The position numbers were made by a program, and so were the translations under genes. Shown piece by piece: positions 26,300 through 38,100 of a stretch of 64,000 nt of DNA; within the stretch, counting starts at the first letter, position 1; each line of letters starts with the position of its first letter. Below the pieces are notes generated by a model. That model saw nothing but the letters and a program-made list of their open reading frames with translations. It was not told the origin of the DNA and searched no databases. Origin of the DNA: Streptomyces sp. MUM 178J (lineage in GTDB: Bacteria; Actinomycetota; Actinomycetes; Streptomycetales; Streptomycetaceae); assembly GCF_022414575.1 (NCBI RefSeq), contig NZ_JADWYQ010000012.1, forward strand, positions 62,001-126,000, in the 5' to 3' direction.

Positions 26300-27559
26300 A
26301 TGACCCTCTTCAACCAGCCCCTGCACGAGCTCGACCCCGAGGTCGCCGCCGCGGTCGACGCCGAGTTGGAGCGTCAGCAGTCGACCCTGGAGATGATCGC
26401 CTCCGAGAACTTCGCGCCGGTCGCGGTGTTGGAGGCGCAGGGTTCGGTCCTGACGAACAAGTACGCCGAGGGCTATCCGGGCCGTCGTTACTACGGCGGC
26501 TGTGAGCACGTCGACGTCGCCGAGCAGATCGCCATCGACCGGATCAAGGAGTTGTTCGGCGCGGAGTACGCCAACGTCCAGCCCCACTCCGGCGCCTCGG
26601 CCAATCAGGCCGCCCTGTTCGCCCTCGCCCAGCCCGGCGACACCATCCTCGGCCTGGACCTGGCCCACGGCGGCCACCTCACCCACGGCATGAAGATCAA
26701 CTTCTCGGGCAAGCAGTTCAACGTGGTCCCGTACCACGTGGACTCCGAGACGGGTCTGGTCGACATGGCGGAGCTGGAGCGTCTCGCCAAGGAGCACCGG
26801 CCGAAGGTGATCATCGCCGGGTGGTCGGCGTACCCGCGGCAGCTCGACTTCGCGGAGTTCCGGCGGATCGCCGACGAGGTCGGGGCGTACCTGTGGGTCG
26901 ACATGGCGCACTTCGCAGGGCTGGTCGCGGCGGGACTGCACCCGAACCCGGTCGAGTACGCGGACGTCGTCACCTCCACCACCCACAAGACCCTGGGCGG
27001 GCCTCGCGGCGGCATCATCCTCGCGAAGAAGGACTTTGCGAAGAAGCTGAACTCGTCCGTCTTCCCGGGCTTCCAGGGCGGCCCGCTGGAGCATGTGATC
27101 GCGGCCAAGGCGGTGTCGTTCAAGGTGGCCGCGTCGCAGGAGTTCAAGGAGCGCCAGCGCCGTACGGTCGAGGGCGCCAGGATCCTCGCCGAGCGACTGA
27201 CGGCGGCCGATGCCCGTGAGGCGGGCGTGAATGTGCTGTCCGGCGGCACGGACGTGCACCTGATCCTGGTCGACCTGCGGCACTCGGAGCTGGACGGCCA
27301 GCAGGCCGAGGACCGGCTGCACGAGGTCGGCATCACGGTCAACCGGAACGCCGTCCCGGACGACCCGCGCCCGCCGATGGTGACGTCGGGCCTGCGCATC
27401 GGCACCCCGGCCCTGGCCACCCGCGGCTTCACGGCCGAGGACTTCACCGAGGTCGCCGACGTCATCGCCGAGACGCTGAAACCGTCGCACGACGCGGAGG
27501 CCCTGAAAGCCCGGGTGAAGGCCCTGGCCGACAAGCACCCCCTGTACCCCGGCCTGTAA
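26300..27559 (+). CDS. glyA: Serine hydroxymethyltransferase
   Basis: A 419-residue PLP enzyme joining glycine and 5,10-methylene-THF into serine. The PLP lysine is K230 in [15 protein letters not shown]. Other family segments are [29 protein letters not shown] and [21 protein letters not shown] precedes the ATG. It is likely a pathway-dedicated copy: glycine left after demethylation and the folate methyl group are combined here, and the product goes to SdaA next door. Confidence 0.94.
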   Translation: MTLFNQPLHELDPEVAAAVDAELERQQSTLEMIASENFAPVAVLEAQGSVLTNKYAEGYPGRRYYGGCEHVDVAEQIAIDRIKELFGAEYANVQPHSGASANQAALFALAQPGDTILGLDLAHGGHLTHGMKINFSGKQFNVVPYHVDSETGLVDMAELERLAKEHRPKVIIAGWSAYPRQLDFAEFRRIADEVGAYLWVDMAHFAGLVAAGLHPNPVEYADVVTSTTHKTLGGPRGGIILAKKDFAKKLNSSVFPGFQGGPLEHVIAAKAVSFKVAASQEFKERQRRTVEGARILAERLTAADAREAGVNVLSGGTDVHLILVDLRHSELDGQQAEDRLHEVGITVNRNAVPDDPRPPMVTSGLRIGTPALATRGFTAEDFTEVADVIAETLKPSHDAEALKARVKALADKHPLYPGL

Positions 27560-27575
27560 ACCGACACCCTCCCGC

Positions 27576-27607
27576 AGGGGCGTTCCCGCGACCTTCGGCA
27601 CGCCCCT
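27576..27607 (+). terminator. Weak hairpin between glyA and sdaA
   Basis: AGGGGCGT pairs with ACGCCCCT across a 16-base loop, 17 bases after the glyA stop. It may attenuate rather than stop transcription, since sdaA follows closely. Confidence 0.35.
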
Positions 27608-27627
27608 CCCATCCCATGGAGCATGGC

Positions 27628-29010
<1,383 letters not shown>

Positions 29011-29028
29011 GCAGGGAAGCGACACGGC

Positions 29029-29922
29029 ATGGGACGAGTTACCGAGCGCCGGCGCGTGCTGCGGATCCGGGACGGCGCAGTGAGCACCCGCCCGGACACA
29101 CTGGTTGCGGAGGAGCCGCTGGAGATCCGGCTCGGCGGCAAGCCGCTAGCGATCACCATGCGGACGCCGGGGGACGACTTCGCGCTCGCCGCCGGATTCC
29201 TGGTGAGCGAGGGCGTCGTGGGCCGGGCCGAGGACGTGGCGAACATCGTGTACTGCGCGGGCGCGACGCAGGGCGGCTCGAACACGTACAACGTCGTCGA
29301 CGTGCAACTCGCCCCCGGCGTACCGCTGCCCGACATCACGCTCGAACGGAATGTGTACATGACGTCGTCGTGCGGCCTGTGCGGGAAGGCGAGCCTGGAC
29401 GCCGTACGGACCACCGCACGGTGGCCGATCGCCGACACGCCCCCGATCCGGGCCACCCCGGAGCTGCTTGCCGCCCTGCCCGACCAACTCCGGGCCGTGC
29501 AGCGGGTGTTCGACCGCACCGGTGGTCTGCATGCCGCCGGGTTGTTCTCGCCCGAGGGCGAGCTGCTGGACCTGCGCGAGGACGTCGGCCGGCACAACGC
29601 CGTCGACAAGCTGATCGGCCGAGCGCTGCGGAACGGCCGACTGCCGCTGTCCCAGACCATCCTGCTCGTGTCCGGGCGGGCGTCCTTCGAGCTGGCGCAG
29701 AAGGCGGTCATGGCGGGCATCCCGCTGCTGGCCGCGGTCTCGGCGCCGTCCTCCCTCGCCGTGGACCTGGCGGCGGAGAGCGGGCTCACGCTCGTCGGCT
29801 TCCTGCGCGGCGGCTCCATGAACGTGTACGCGGGCGAGCAGCGCATCGACCTGCGCGCCGGGGCCATGGCCGGAGGGCCGCTTTGGACAGGCCACCTCAT
29901 GAAAGCGCGAGGTCAGGCGTAA
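29029..29922 (+). CDS. fdhD: Formate dehydrogenase accessory sulfurtransferase FdhD
   Basis: A 297-residue FdhD that sulfurates the molybdenum cofactor of formate dehydrogenases. The active-site loop SSCGLCGKASL holds the conserved C-x2-C pair; LREDVGRHNAVDKLIG and VSGRASFELAQKA are further family signatures. It starts 18 bases after sdaA, so it is likely in the same transcript. Its client is probably the FdhF/YdeP-type enzyme at 1720-4020. The 3' end overlaps the convergent IclR-like gene by 10 bases. Confidence 0.93.
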   Translation: MGRVTERRRVLRIRDGAVSTRPDTLVAEEPLEIRLGGKPLAITMRTPGDDFALAAGFLVSEGVVGRAEDVANIVYCAGATQGGSNTYNVVDVQLAPGVPLPDITLERNVYMTSSCGLCGKASLDAVRTTARWPIADTPPIRATPELLAALPDQLRAVQRVFDRTGGLHAAGLFSPEGELLDLREDVGRHNAVDKLIGRALRNGRLPLSQTILLVSGRASFELAQKAVMAGIPLLAAVSAPSSLAVDLAAESGLTLVGFLRGGSMNVYAGEQRIDLRAGAMAGGPLWTGHLMKARGQA

Positions 29923-30776
29923 GTCTCCATGTCGGTGGCCAGGGCCCGGGTGATGGCACGGGCCACGGCGACCACGGCGGGGATGTGCGCCGCCGGCTGG
30001 ATGGTCTCGGACGGGGTGACGACCGAGACGGCGGCGATGGTGGTGTCGTGCCGGTCGAGGATGGGGGCGGCCACCCCGGTCATCTCGGTGTCCCATTGGC
30101 GGCGGGAGAAGACCGCGTACCGGTCACGGCGGATGGTTGCAAGCTTGGCGCGCAGCGCCTCGCCGGTGGGGTGTGAGTCGTCCTCCTCGGTCGGCCCGTC
30201 GCCGGCGAGGAAGTCTTCTTGCACCTCGGTGGGGGCAAAGGCGAGCAGGGCCAGTCCGGGTGCAGTGGCGTTGAGCGGGAGGTGGCCGCCGACGCGGTAC
30301 ATGATGCGTTTCGCGTTGTGGGCGGACAGCCGCTCGACCAGGACGCCCGCCAGGCCTTCGCGCACCACCAGCTGGACGTGTTGGCGGGTGGCGTGGTGGA
30401 GGTCGTGCAGGTGGGGCAGGGCGGTGGCGCGCAGGCCGTGGCCGCGTGGGGCGAGGGTGGCCAGCTCCAGCAGGCGTAAGCCGATGGTGTAGTGGCCGGC
30501 GTCGGTGCGCTCCAGCGCGCCGTGGTCGACCAGTTGGCGGGCCAGGCGCAGCGCGGTGGCCTTGGGCAAGCCGGCCCGGGCGGCCAGGGCGGTCAATGAC
30601 AGCACGCGTGTGTCCGGCCCGAAACTGGCGAGCAGGCGAAAGGCCCGGTCCAGCAGGGGTTCGCCGCGGGCCGGGCGGTGTCCGCGCACGCGCGAGCTTG
30701 CCTGGTTGGTGCCGCTGCTGCCGTTGTGGTCGTTCACGCTTGGGCTCCGCGGATCGAGCTGGGTGGGTCCACTCAA
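29913..30776 (-). CDS. IclR-family regulator, distinct from the paired copies
   Basis: A 287-residue IclR-type protein. The winged helix is near residues 40-100 (LDRAFRLLASFGPDTRVLSL, recognition helix LPKATALRLARQLVD), followed by an IclR effector domain (APGLALLAFAPTEVQ; RRQWDTEMTGVAAPI). Its recognition helix differs from VHKSTAFRLLGALE, so it should not bind the 36-bp operators. It has a 35-residue N-terminal extension of low complexity, so a later start is possible. It closes the catabolic locus and its own target is not evident. Confidence 0.85.
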   Translation of the reverse strand: MSGPTQLDPRSPSVNDHNGSSGTNQASSRVRGHRPARGEPLLDRAFRLLASFGPDTRVLSLTALAARAGLPKATALRLARQLVDHGALERTDAGHYTIGLRLLELATLAPRGHGLRATALPHLHDLHHATRQHVQLVVREGLAGVLVERLSAHNAKRIMYRVGGHLPLNATAPGLALLAFAPTEVQEDFLAGDGPTEEDDSHPTGEALRAKLATIRRDRYAVFSRRQWDTEMTGVAAPILDRHDTTIAAVSVVTPSETIQPAAHIPAVVAVARAITRALATDMETYA

Positions 30777-30916
30777 TGAAACCAGGGGTTCCGGGCCGCC
30801 GCCGGACCGGCAAGTATCTCCCGGGTCGGCCCTCCCTCAGGGGCCGGCGCCTCGCTTCTCGGCTTGAGGTTGGGAAGGGCCCATGCCTTTGCCCAGGACG
30901 CAGGCGGCGGCACGGC

Positions 30917-31006
30917 CGTGTCGACGCCCTCGCGGTCGCGCAGTGCAAGCGGATCTTCTCCGAGAAGATCAGCGCGCGGGTCAAGGTACGGCGGGACGAG
31001 CACTTT
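30917..31006 (+). pseudogene. Fragment of a resolvase-type recombinase
   Basis: From 30920 the frame reads VDALAVAQCKRIFSEKISAR then VKVRRDEH. This resembles the segment of serine recombinases after the first helix (LDAL-x-AAGCERIF-x-EKISARVKVRPE). Neither the catalytic serine region nor the C-terminal part is present. It lies just left of the NRPS cluster and may mark an old insertion boundary. Confidence 0.5.
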
Positions 31007-31090
31007 CGATCCGTGTGCATTCAGCCTGAAATTTCGACCAGAAATTGAAAGCAAAGAACTGCGGTGAGTATGCGATTACATGAAGGGGCG

Positions 31091-32134
31091 ATGGAGTATC
31101 CTCCGAAACGTCCTGCTGTTCCGACGTTCAGCGTCATATCCGGAGCCCAGGTCAAGAGGGTACTGGCCGACCGAGAAGATGTGATTGTCGAGCTTATTTC
31201 TGCTACGTACCGATTACATCATGCCGGGGAGACCGTTAATCCTCCCTCCCATTTTCTCCGCTTCCCCGACCGGCCTGACGCGCGGATCATCGCGCTCCCC
31301 GCCGCTGTTGGGGGAGAGGCTGGTGCGGACGGCATCAAGTGGATCTCCAGCTTCCCGGGCAATGTTCAACACGGGATTCCGCGTGCCTCCGCCGTGCTGG
31401 TGCTCAATGACCCGAAAACCGGATATCCGTACGCCTGTCTGGAGAGTTCCGTAATCAGCGCGGTGCGTACTGCCGCGTCGGCGGCGCTCGCTGCGGACTG
31501 GCTCAGCCGGGACAGGGGCCGTGCTAAGCGCGTCGGCTTCATTGGAGCGGGATTGATCGCGCGCTACATCCATACTTACCTCGCAGGCACCGGCTGGGAA
31601 TTCGACAGCGTCGGCATCCACGATGTGTCCGCCGAGCACGGTGCGGGATTCCGGGATTATCTACAAGGTGCGGGAGGCGCTGGGGAATTCGTTCTCCATG
31701 ATAGTGCGGAAAGCCTGATCAGGTCCTCTGACCTGCTGGTGTTCGCGACGGTCGCCGGCTCCCCGTACATCCACCCCTCCGAGTGGTTCTCGCACAACCC
31801 ACTGGTGCTGAACGTCTCGCTGCGCGACCTGTCTCCGGAAATCATCCTCGGCTCGGCAAATTTCCTGGATGACATCGAGCACTGCCTCAAGGCGGATACC
31901 TCCCCGCATCTGGCCGAACAGCAGACGGGTAACCGGGAATTCGTCACCGGTACCCTGGCCGATGTCATGCACGGCGCCGTGCGAGTTCCCGAAAATCGAC
32001 CGGTGATCTTCTCGCCATTCGGTCTGGGGGTGCTGGATATCGCGGTCGGTAAGTACGTCTGGGACGAACTGCACAGCTCTGGGGAACTACTCGTCATCGA
32101 CGAGTTCTTCGCCGAACTGCGGCGCTATGGGTGA
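31091..32134 (+). CDS. sbnB: SbnB-type N-(2-amino-2-carboxyethyl)-L-glutamate dehydrogenase
   Basis: A 347-residue ornithine-cyclodeaminase-fold enzyme that oxidises and hydrolyses the SbnA product to L-2,3-diaminopropionate and 2-oxoglutarate. Family segments: IIALPAAVGGE, GIKWISSFPGN, LESSVISAVRTAASAALAAD and the nucleotide fold VGFIGAGLIARYIH. ATG 31091 (AGGGG just upstream) gives the family N-terminus; GTG 31064 or ATG 31070 would add up to nine residues. A leucine is encoded by TTA at 31214-31216, so translation should depend on the bldA tRNA. The gene is AT-richer than the catabolic genes to its left. It opens the NRPS cluster. Confidence 0.88.
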   Translation: MEYPPKRPAVPTFSVISGAQVKRVLADREDVIVELISATYRLHHAGETVNPPSHFLRFPDRPDARIIALPAAVGGEAGADGIKWISSFPGNVQHGIPRASAVLVLNDPKTGYPYACLESSVISAVRTAASAALAADWLSRDRGRAKRVGFIGAGLIARYIHTYLAGTGWEFDSVGIHDVSAEHGAGFRDYLQGAGGAGEFVLHDSAESLIRSSDLLVFATVAGSPYIHPSEWFSHNPLVLNVSLRDLSPEIILGSANFLDDIEHCLKADTSPHLAEQQTGNREFVTGTLADVMHGAVRVPENRPVIFSPFGLGVLDIAVGKYVWDELHSSGELLVIDEFFAELRRYG

Positions 32135-32183
32135 CGAGTGTCACGCGGAACTCAGCTCCATGAGCTGTGAAACGAGGTAAGAT

Positions 32184-33185
32184 ATGCAGATTATCGCCAG
32201 GCCGGACGAGTTCAACATCGAGAACCTGTATGTCGACCTGAGTTCCGTGGTTTCTCAATCCCTCTACCTGAAGTGCGAGGGATTCAACTTTGCCGGCTCC
32301 ATCAAGTTGAAAACCGCTGTCGAGATGGTGGACTCCGCCGAGCGCAGTGGTCTTCTGGCCAAGGATTCCATTATCGTGGAGTCGTCGTCGGGAAATCTTG
32401 GCGTGGCACTGGCTATGATAGCGGCAAGTCGCGGCTACCAGTTCGTGTGTGTGACAGACGTGCGGTGCAACACGGCGACTCGCGAGCTAATGGAAGCTTT
32501 CGGAGCTCTGGTGCACACGATTGCCGAACCGCATCCTGAGCACGGTTATCTAGGTTCCCGCCTGGAGTATGTGCAGAAGTTGTGCTCCTCCGACAGCCGT
32601 AACGTGTGGCTGAACCAATACGCCAACCCGAACAACTGGATCGCACACTACCGGCGGACCGCCCCTGCACTGTCGCGGGACTTCTCCGGGCTGGACGTGT
32701 TGTTCATCGGAGCGGGCACCACGGGCACCCTGATGGGCTGCGCCCAGTACTTTCGGCGGAACCGGCCCGATGTGACCATCGTGGCCGTCGACTCGGCGGG
32801 GTCGGTCTCCTTCGGCGGTCCGGGCGGCCCCCGGATGATCCCGGGGCTGGGGGCAGGCGTACGGCCCCAGTTGCTGGACGAATCCCTGGTGGATGACGTG
32901 GTCCTCGTGCCGGAGTACGAGACTGTCCGCACGTGCCACCAGCTGGCCTCACATGGCTACCTGTTCGGTGGTTCAACCGGCACGGTGGTGACCGGCGCCG
33001 TGCAGTGGCTGGCTGAGAACCGTCCGCATCGGAACTCCACGGCAGTCGCCATCTCCCCGGATCTCGGGGAACGCTATCTCGACTCGGTCTACGAGCCCGA
33101 CTGGGTTCAGCGGAACTACGGCCTGGACGTGCGGTCTCGGACCACGCACGGCAGGCCCCTCACGGCCTCCGGCGCCGTGGAGTGA
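32184..33185 (+). CDS. sbnA: SbnA-type O-phosphoserine/glutamate condensing PLP enzyme
   Basis: A 333-residue cysteine-synthase-fold enzyme that condenses O-phospho-L-serine with L-glutamate as the first step to 2,3-diaminopropionate. The probable PLP lysine is K41 in FAGSIKLKTAVEM. The PLP-phosphate and substrate loops are ESSSGNLGVALA and GAGTTGTLMG. GAGGTAAGAT precedes the ATG. It lies 49 bases after sbnB, and its stop overlaps the GTG start of the NRPS, so amino acid supply and assembly are coupled. Confidence 0.9.
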   Translation: MQIIARPDEFNIENLYVDLSSVVSQSLYLKCEGFNFAGSIKLKTAVEMVDSAERSGLLAKDSIIVESSSGNLGVALAMIAASRGYQFVCVTDVRCNTATRELMEAFGALVHTIAEPHPEHGYLGSRLEYVQKLCSSDSRNVWLNQYANPNNWIAHYRRTAPALSRDFSGLDVLFIGAGTTGTLMGCAQYFRRNRPDVTIVAVDSAGSVSFGGPGGPRMIPGLGAGVRPQLLDESLVDDVVLVPEYETVRTCHQLASHGYLFGGSTGTVVTGAVQWLAENRPHRNSTAVAISPDLGERYLDSVYEPDWVQRNYGLDVRSRTTHGRPLTASGAVE

Positions 33186-35161
33186 CGGCGTCACAGGGTC
33201 CGGCTCCAGAGATTCCCGTTCCGTGGCTGTATGCCCAGGTTCACCACGCAGACGAGAAAGGCAGACCCGAGATGCCGAACGTACCCATGGGGCCGCCATG
33301 GCCGCCCCATGGCCTGCATGAACTCATCGCCGCGCAGGCAGCCCGCACTCCGCGCCGGATGGCGGTGCGCTGCGGCGAACGGTCGATGACCTACGGCGAA
33401 CTGCTGGGCGCCGTCTCGGCGGTGGCGGACAGGCTGAAGCGGCACGGCGTCGGCCCGGGGCACCGGGTCGCTGTGAGCATCGACCGCTCAACCGACCTGC
33501 CTGTGGCCCTTCTTGGAGTGCTCGTGGCAGGGGCCGCTTTCGTGCCGATCGATCCGGCCTATCCCGTGGAGCGGCAGGAGTACATGCTGCGCGCCAGCGG
33601 GGCGCGGATCACCCTCACCGTCGGCAGGCTGGTCGGCAAACTGGTCGGCCGTGATGCGGAGGGCGTGCTCCTGGTAGACGGCTCGGATTTTGGCACATCC
33701 CGGCCCGAGGCGGACACGCTGGCCGCCCAGCACGCCGGACGGGACGGCCTGGCCTACCTGATGTACACGTCCGGGTCCACCGGGCGGCCCAAGGCGGTCG
33801 CCGTGGACCACCGTTGCCTGGTCAAGGGTGTGCTGTCCATGGTGCCCGTGGTCGGCCCGGAACCTGATGACGTCTGGCTTTCCCTCACATCCCCCTCCTT
33901 CGACCCCGTACTCGTGGATCTGTTCCTTCCTCTGGTATCCGGTGCGTCCGTGGTCATCGCCGAGGACGATCAGGTCCTGGACGGCCAGGCGCTGCGCGGA
34001 CTAATGGCCCGCTGGGAAGCGACGGTGCTCCAGGCCACGCCCGTGACCTGGAGCATGCTGCTCGAAGCCGGGTGGAGCGGCGGCCTGCGCGTGGCCCTGT
34101 GCGGGGGCGAGCCGATGTCCCCGTTCCTGGCGGCCCGCCTGTGCGCACGGGCACGCCAGGTATGGAACATCTACGGGCCGACCGAGACCACCATCTGGTC
34201 GACTGCCCATGCGGTCACCCCCGGCCACCGTGGAGTCGTCCCGGTGGGCAGGCCGCTACCGGACACCACGCTGCACCTCCTGGACGAGCAACGCAGGCCG
34301 GTCGCCCCGGGTGAGCGCGGAGAGGTCTGGATCGGCGGCGGCGGAGTCACGCGCGGCTATGCCGGGGAGCCACGACTCACGGCCGAGCGTTTTGTGGCCG
34401 ATCCGTTCAGCTCATCCGGCGGCCGGCTCTACCGGACCGGCGACATGGGCAGGTTGAACGCGGAGGGCGAACTGGAGTTGCTGGGACGCGCCGACCATCA
34501 GATCAAGATCCGCGGCCACCGCGTGGAACCCGGCGAGATCGAGAGTCGGCTGGCTGAAGTGCCGTCGGTCGCGGAGGCCGTGGTGGTGCCGCGCAAGGCC
34601 GGTGAGAGCCTGCGTCTGATCGCCTATGTCCGTCCCAAGAAGGGTTCCCTCCTGGACGAGGCGCAACTTCGAGCGCACGCGGAGTTGCGGCTTCCCCGGC
34701 ACATGCTGCCCGCCGTGTACCTGACCGTCGGCGAGTGGCCCCGTACGCCCAACGGCAAGGTCGACCGGCGCGCTCTGGCGGAGCTGAGGGTTCCGGAGCC
34801 TTCCCGCCATCCCGTGGCCCCGGCGCACACACAGGAATCCGCCGCCGGACCGTCCGGCAGCGGCGCGCACGAGGTGGTTGATGCGCTGGCCGCCATCTGG
34901 CAGGACGTGCTGGGTGCCTCACCGCCCACCACGAAAGCGGACTTCTTCGCACTGGGCGGCACGTCGCTGGACGTCATGCGCATGGTCAAGGAGATCCGCG
35001 CCCGCTTCGGCGTCCGGCTGAACGCCGTGCAGCTCATGCGCGTGGCGAAGCTGGACGCCCAGTCGGAACTGGTGGCAGACACCCTCGCGGCTGCGGAATC
35101 CGGCCGCTCGCAGTCGCAGGCAACCCTAAAAGAAGTGGTCACGCATGCAGAACACCGCTGA
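33182..35161 (+). CDS. NRPS loading protein, adenylation-thiolation (A-T)
   Basis: A 659-residue initiation module. Core A motifs run in order: YLMYTSGSTGRPKAVAVDH near 191, FDPVLVDLF near 240, NIYGPTET near 329, YRTGDMG near 417, the lysine-bearing NGKVDR near 523. The carrier serine is S595 in FFALGGTSLDV. There is no condensation domain, so it starts the chain. By eye the pocket residues read D-P-V-Q-L-G-I-W; the aspartate that holds the alpha-amine is present, which argues against beta-alanine. I do not recognise the substrate. GTG 33182 is used here; ATG 33272 is an alternative. It overlaps the next NRPS by 17 bases. Confidence 0.9.
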   Translation: MTASQGPAPEIPVPWLYAQVHHADEKGRPEMPNVPMGPPWPPHGLHELIAAQAARTPRRMAVRCGERSMTYGELLGAVSAVADRLKRHGVGPGHRVAVSIDRSTDLPVALLGVLVAGAAFVPIDPAYPVERQEYMLRASGARITLTVGRLVGKLVGRDAEGVLLVDGSDFGTSRPEADTLAAQHAGRDGLAYLMYTSGSTGRPKAVAVDHRCLVKGVLSMVPVVGPEPDDVWLSLTSPSFDPVLVDLFLPLVSGASVVIAEDDQVLDGQALRGLMARWEATVLQATPVTWSMLLEAGWSGGLRVALCGGEPMSPFLAARLCARARQVWNIYGPTETTIWSTAHAVTPGHRGVVPVGRPLPDTTLHLLDEQRRPVAPGERGEVWIGGGGVTRGYAGEPRLTAERFVADPFSSSGGRLYRTGDMGRLNAEGELELLGRADHQIKIRGHRVEPGEIESRLAEVPSVAEAVVVPRKAGESLRLIAYVRPKKGSLLDEAQLRAHAELRLPRHMLPAVYLTVGEWPRTPNGKVDRRALAELRVPEPSRHPVAPAHTQESAAGPSGSGAHEVVDALAAIWQDVLGASPPTTKADFFALGGTSLDVMRMVKEIRARFGVRLNAVQLMRVAKLDAQSELVADTLAAAESGRSQSQATLKEVVTHAEHR

Positions 35162-38100
35162 ACTCAGCCCTCTTCCGACCATCATGCGACCGGTGTGGAC
35201 GGCAAGCAGGCTGACGCAGGATCTGCCCGTCTACACCGAGTCCGAGTGCTTCCGACTGACCGGACCGCTGGACAAACACGCCCTGCTGCGGGCCCTGGAC
35301 ACGCTCTATGCACGGCATCCATTACTGCGCACCGTGGTCACAACGGACGAGGAGGACCGGCCACTGGTTCGTGTCCTGCCGCCCAGCGCGTTCCCCCGCG
35401 TGGAGCTGGATCTGCGCGAGCATCCGCGCGAGCAGGCTCTCCGGCTGGGCGAACAAGCCGTCGCCGAGGCGGCGCGCAGGACCTTCGATGTCAGCGATGC
35501 CCCGCTGGCCATGGCGCACTTGATTCACTGCGCCGAGGAGGAATGGCTGTTCGCCCTGGTGCTGCACCACCTGGTGTGCGACGGGGACAGCTTCCGGGTG
35601 CTGTTCGAGGAACTGAGCGCCCTGTACACCCGTGCACCTCTTCCCGCGGCACACCCCGATCCCCTCGGGGCGCTGCGGTCTCTGAGGGACGAGGTCGACG
35701 AGACGCAGGTACGTGCTGACCTCGACTACTGGCAGGGCCGACTGGGCGGCATCACGGACCGGTCGCCGTTCCCGTCCGACCGCGTGGCGGGGCCGCTGGC
35801 TGGACATCTGGGGGCCAGGTGCCGGGTGCCGCTGGACGACGACTGGTTCGACCGGATGCGGGCCGCGGCTGCCGCGTCGCGCGTCTCGCCGTTCGCCGTC
35901 GCCGCCACGGCCCTGTCGGTCGTCCTGTCCCGGTTCGCCCGCTCCAGCGACGTGCTGATCGGCAGCACCATGAACATGCGCTCGGCAGCGGATGCAAACG
36001 ACGTGGTCGGCTACTTCATGAAGACCATCCCGCTGCGTTTCACCGTGGACGAGTCCGCTCTGTCCGGTGAGTTGCTGCGTTCGACCCACGCGACCCTGCT
36101 CGACGCGATGGAGCACACCGGCGTCGAGTTCGACGAGATCCTGGGCCGGCTGAACCGTCTGGGAGACGGGCGCGCCGACTCGGAGTTCCAGGCTGCCCTG
36201 GAACTCCACTACGAGCCGGGCGACCTGAGCCTGCCGGGGGTGTCCGCCGTTCGGCTGCCCATCGACCCAGGCACGGCGAAGTACGACTTCACCTTCCATC
36301 TCGGTGCCTCCCGCGGCGCCGAGAGCTACCTGGAGTACCGCACGGAGCTGTACGACGCGGCGACGGCGCGCGCGCTGGCCGCGGCGTTCCGCACACTGCT
36401 GGCCGGGCTGTGCGCCGATCAGTCGTCACCGGTGGAGCGCCTCCCGATCCTTGAATCGGCCGACGAGGCGCCTCCTCACCGAGAGCAGACCGGCCAGGAC
36501 CCTGCCCTCCAGGACCTCGTCCCCCTTCCTGGGGCCGTTCGCGCGCGGGCCGCGCTGCACCCGGACCGGCCGGCGGTGGTCCTCGGCGAAGAGGCCTTGA
36601 GTTATGCGGGATTCGTGCGTCGCGCAGATCTGGTGGGGCGGGCACTGGCCGCGCAGGGGGTCGGCCCGGGAGATGTCGTCGGCGTTGCGGTCGGTCGGTC
36701 CATCGCCCAGACCTGTGCGTTGTTCGGCGTCTGGTCGGCCGGGGCCGTCTGCGCCGCGCTCGACCCCGCCCTGCCGGCCGACCGGCTCAAGCTGATGGTG
36801 GAGGCGGCCGGCATACAGTTCGTGCTGGTGGACGCCGAAAGCGAGGTGTCACCGGCGTTCTCGGACGTGCACCGGGTGCCCGTGCACGCCGTGGCCGACG
36901 AGGTGGGCGGCACGGTGCAGGCCCGCAACCGCGCCGTGCCCGCGCCGACGGCACAACCCGGCCTGGAGGACATCGCCTATCTCATCTTCACCTCCGGGAC
37001 CAGCGGCCCGCCGAAGCCCGTCGCGATACGCCACCTCAGCCTGGCGGCGTTCGGCCGGGCGATGGGTCGACTGGCCTTCGACGCCCTGCCGGAGCCCTCC
37101 CGGGTAGCGGTCAACGCCCCGTTCTCGTTCGACGCGTCGTGGCAGGGCACCGGGCTGCTGCACGCGGGGCACACCCTCTACCCGGTGCCGGACAAGATCC
37201 GTGCGAATCCCGATGCCATGGTCGCCTTTCTGCGCGACAACGCCATCGACGTGCTGGACGGGACCCCAACCCACGTGGGAGCGCTGGTGGACGCGGGGCT
37301 GCTGGACAACCATGCGCACGTGCCGGGGACCGTGGTGGTCGGCGGCGAGGCGCTGCCCGCCGAACTGTGGCGGCGTCTGGCCACGGCCGACACACGGGCG
37401 TTCAACGTCTACGGGCCGACGGAGTTCACGGTGAACGCCACCGGCTGCCGTATCGACGACGCCGACGCCCGGCCGGTCATCGGCCGACCGCTCGCCGGGG
37501 TGACCGCACAGGTCATGGACGCGCTGATGCGGCAGGTCCCGGACGGATTCCCGGGTGAGCTGCACCTGTCCGGACCGCAGATATCGGTCGGCTACATCGG
37601 TCGACCGGACCTGACTGCTGAACGCTTCCGCCGGGCTCCGAATGGGACGCGGGGGTACGCGACCGGAGACGTTGTCCGTCGGCGGAGCGACGGCACCCTC
37701 GAGTTCATCGGGCGAAGCGACGACCAGGTCAAGCTGCGGGGCTATCGCGTTGAACCGGCGGAGATCACCGCGGTGCTGCGCGAGGCGCCGGGCGTGACGG
37801 ACGCCGCGATCGTGGTCCTGCGCCCCGGCACCCCCACGGCCGCGCTGCACGCGGCCCTCGTACTGTCCGACCCGGCCCGCGACCCGGCGCAGGTCAGTGC
37901 GTTCGCGGCTGGCCGCCTGCCCGCGTACATGGTGCCCGTGTCGTTCTCGGCCGTGCCGCGCCTACCGCGGAAGGCCTCGGGAAAGGTCGACGTCGCTGCG
38001 CTCGCCTCCCTCGCCGGGAACGGGCGTGAACCGGCGCCGCGCGTCGACGGCGCCGATCCGCTCCAGCGACGTATGGCATCCCTGTGGGCCCGGCTCTTGC

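Noticed and set aside
33182..35161. First A domain activating beta-alanine from the cluster PanD
   Set aside because: The alpha-amine-binding aspartate is present in FDPVLVDLF; beta-alanine domains normally replace it.
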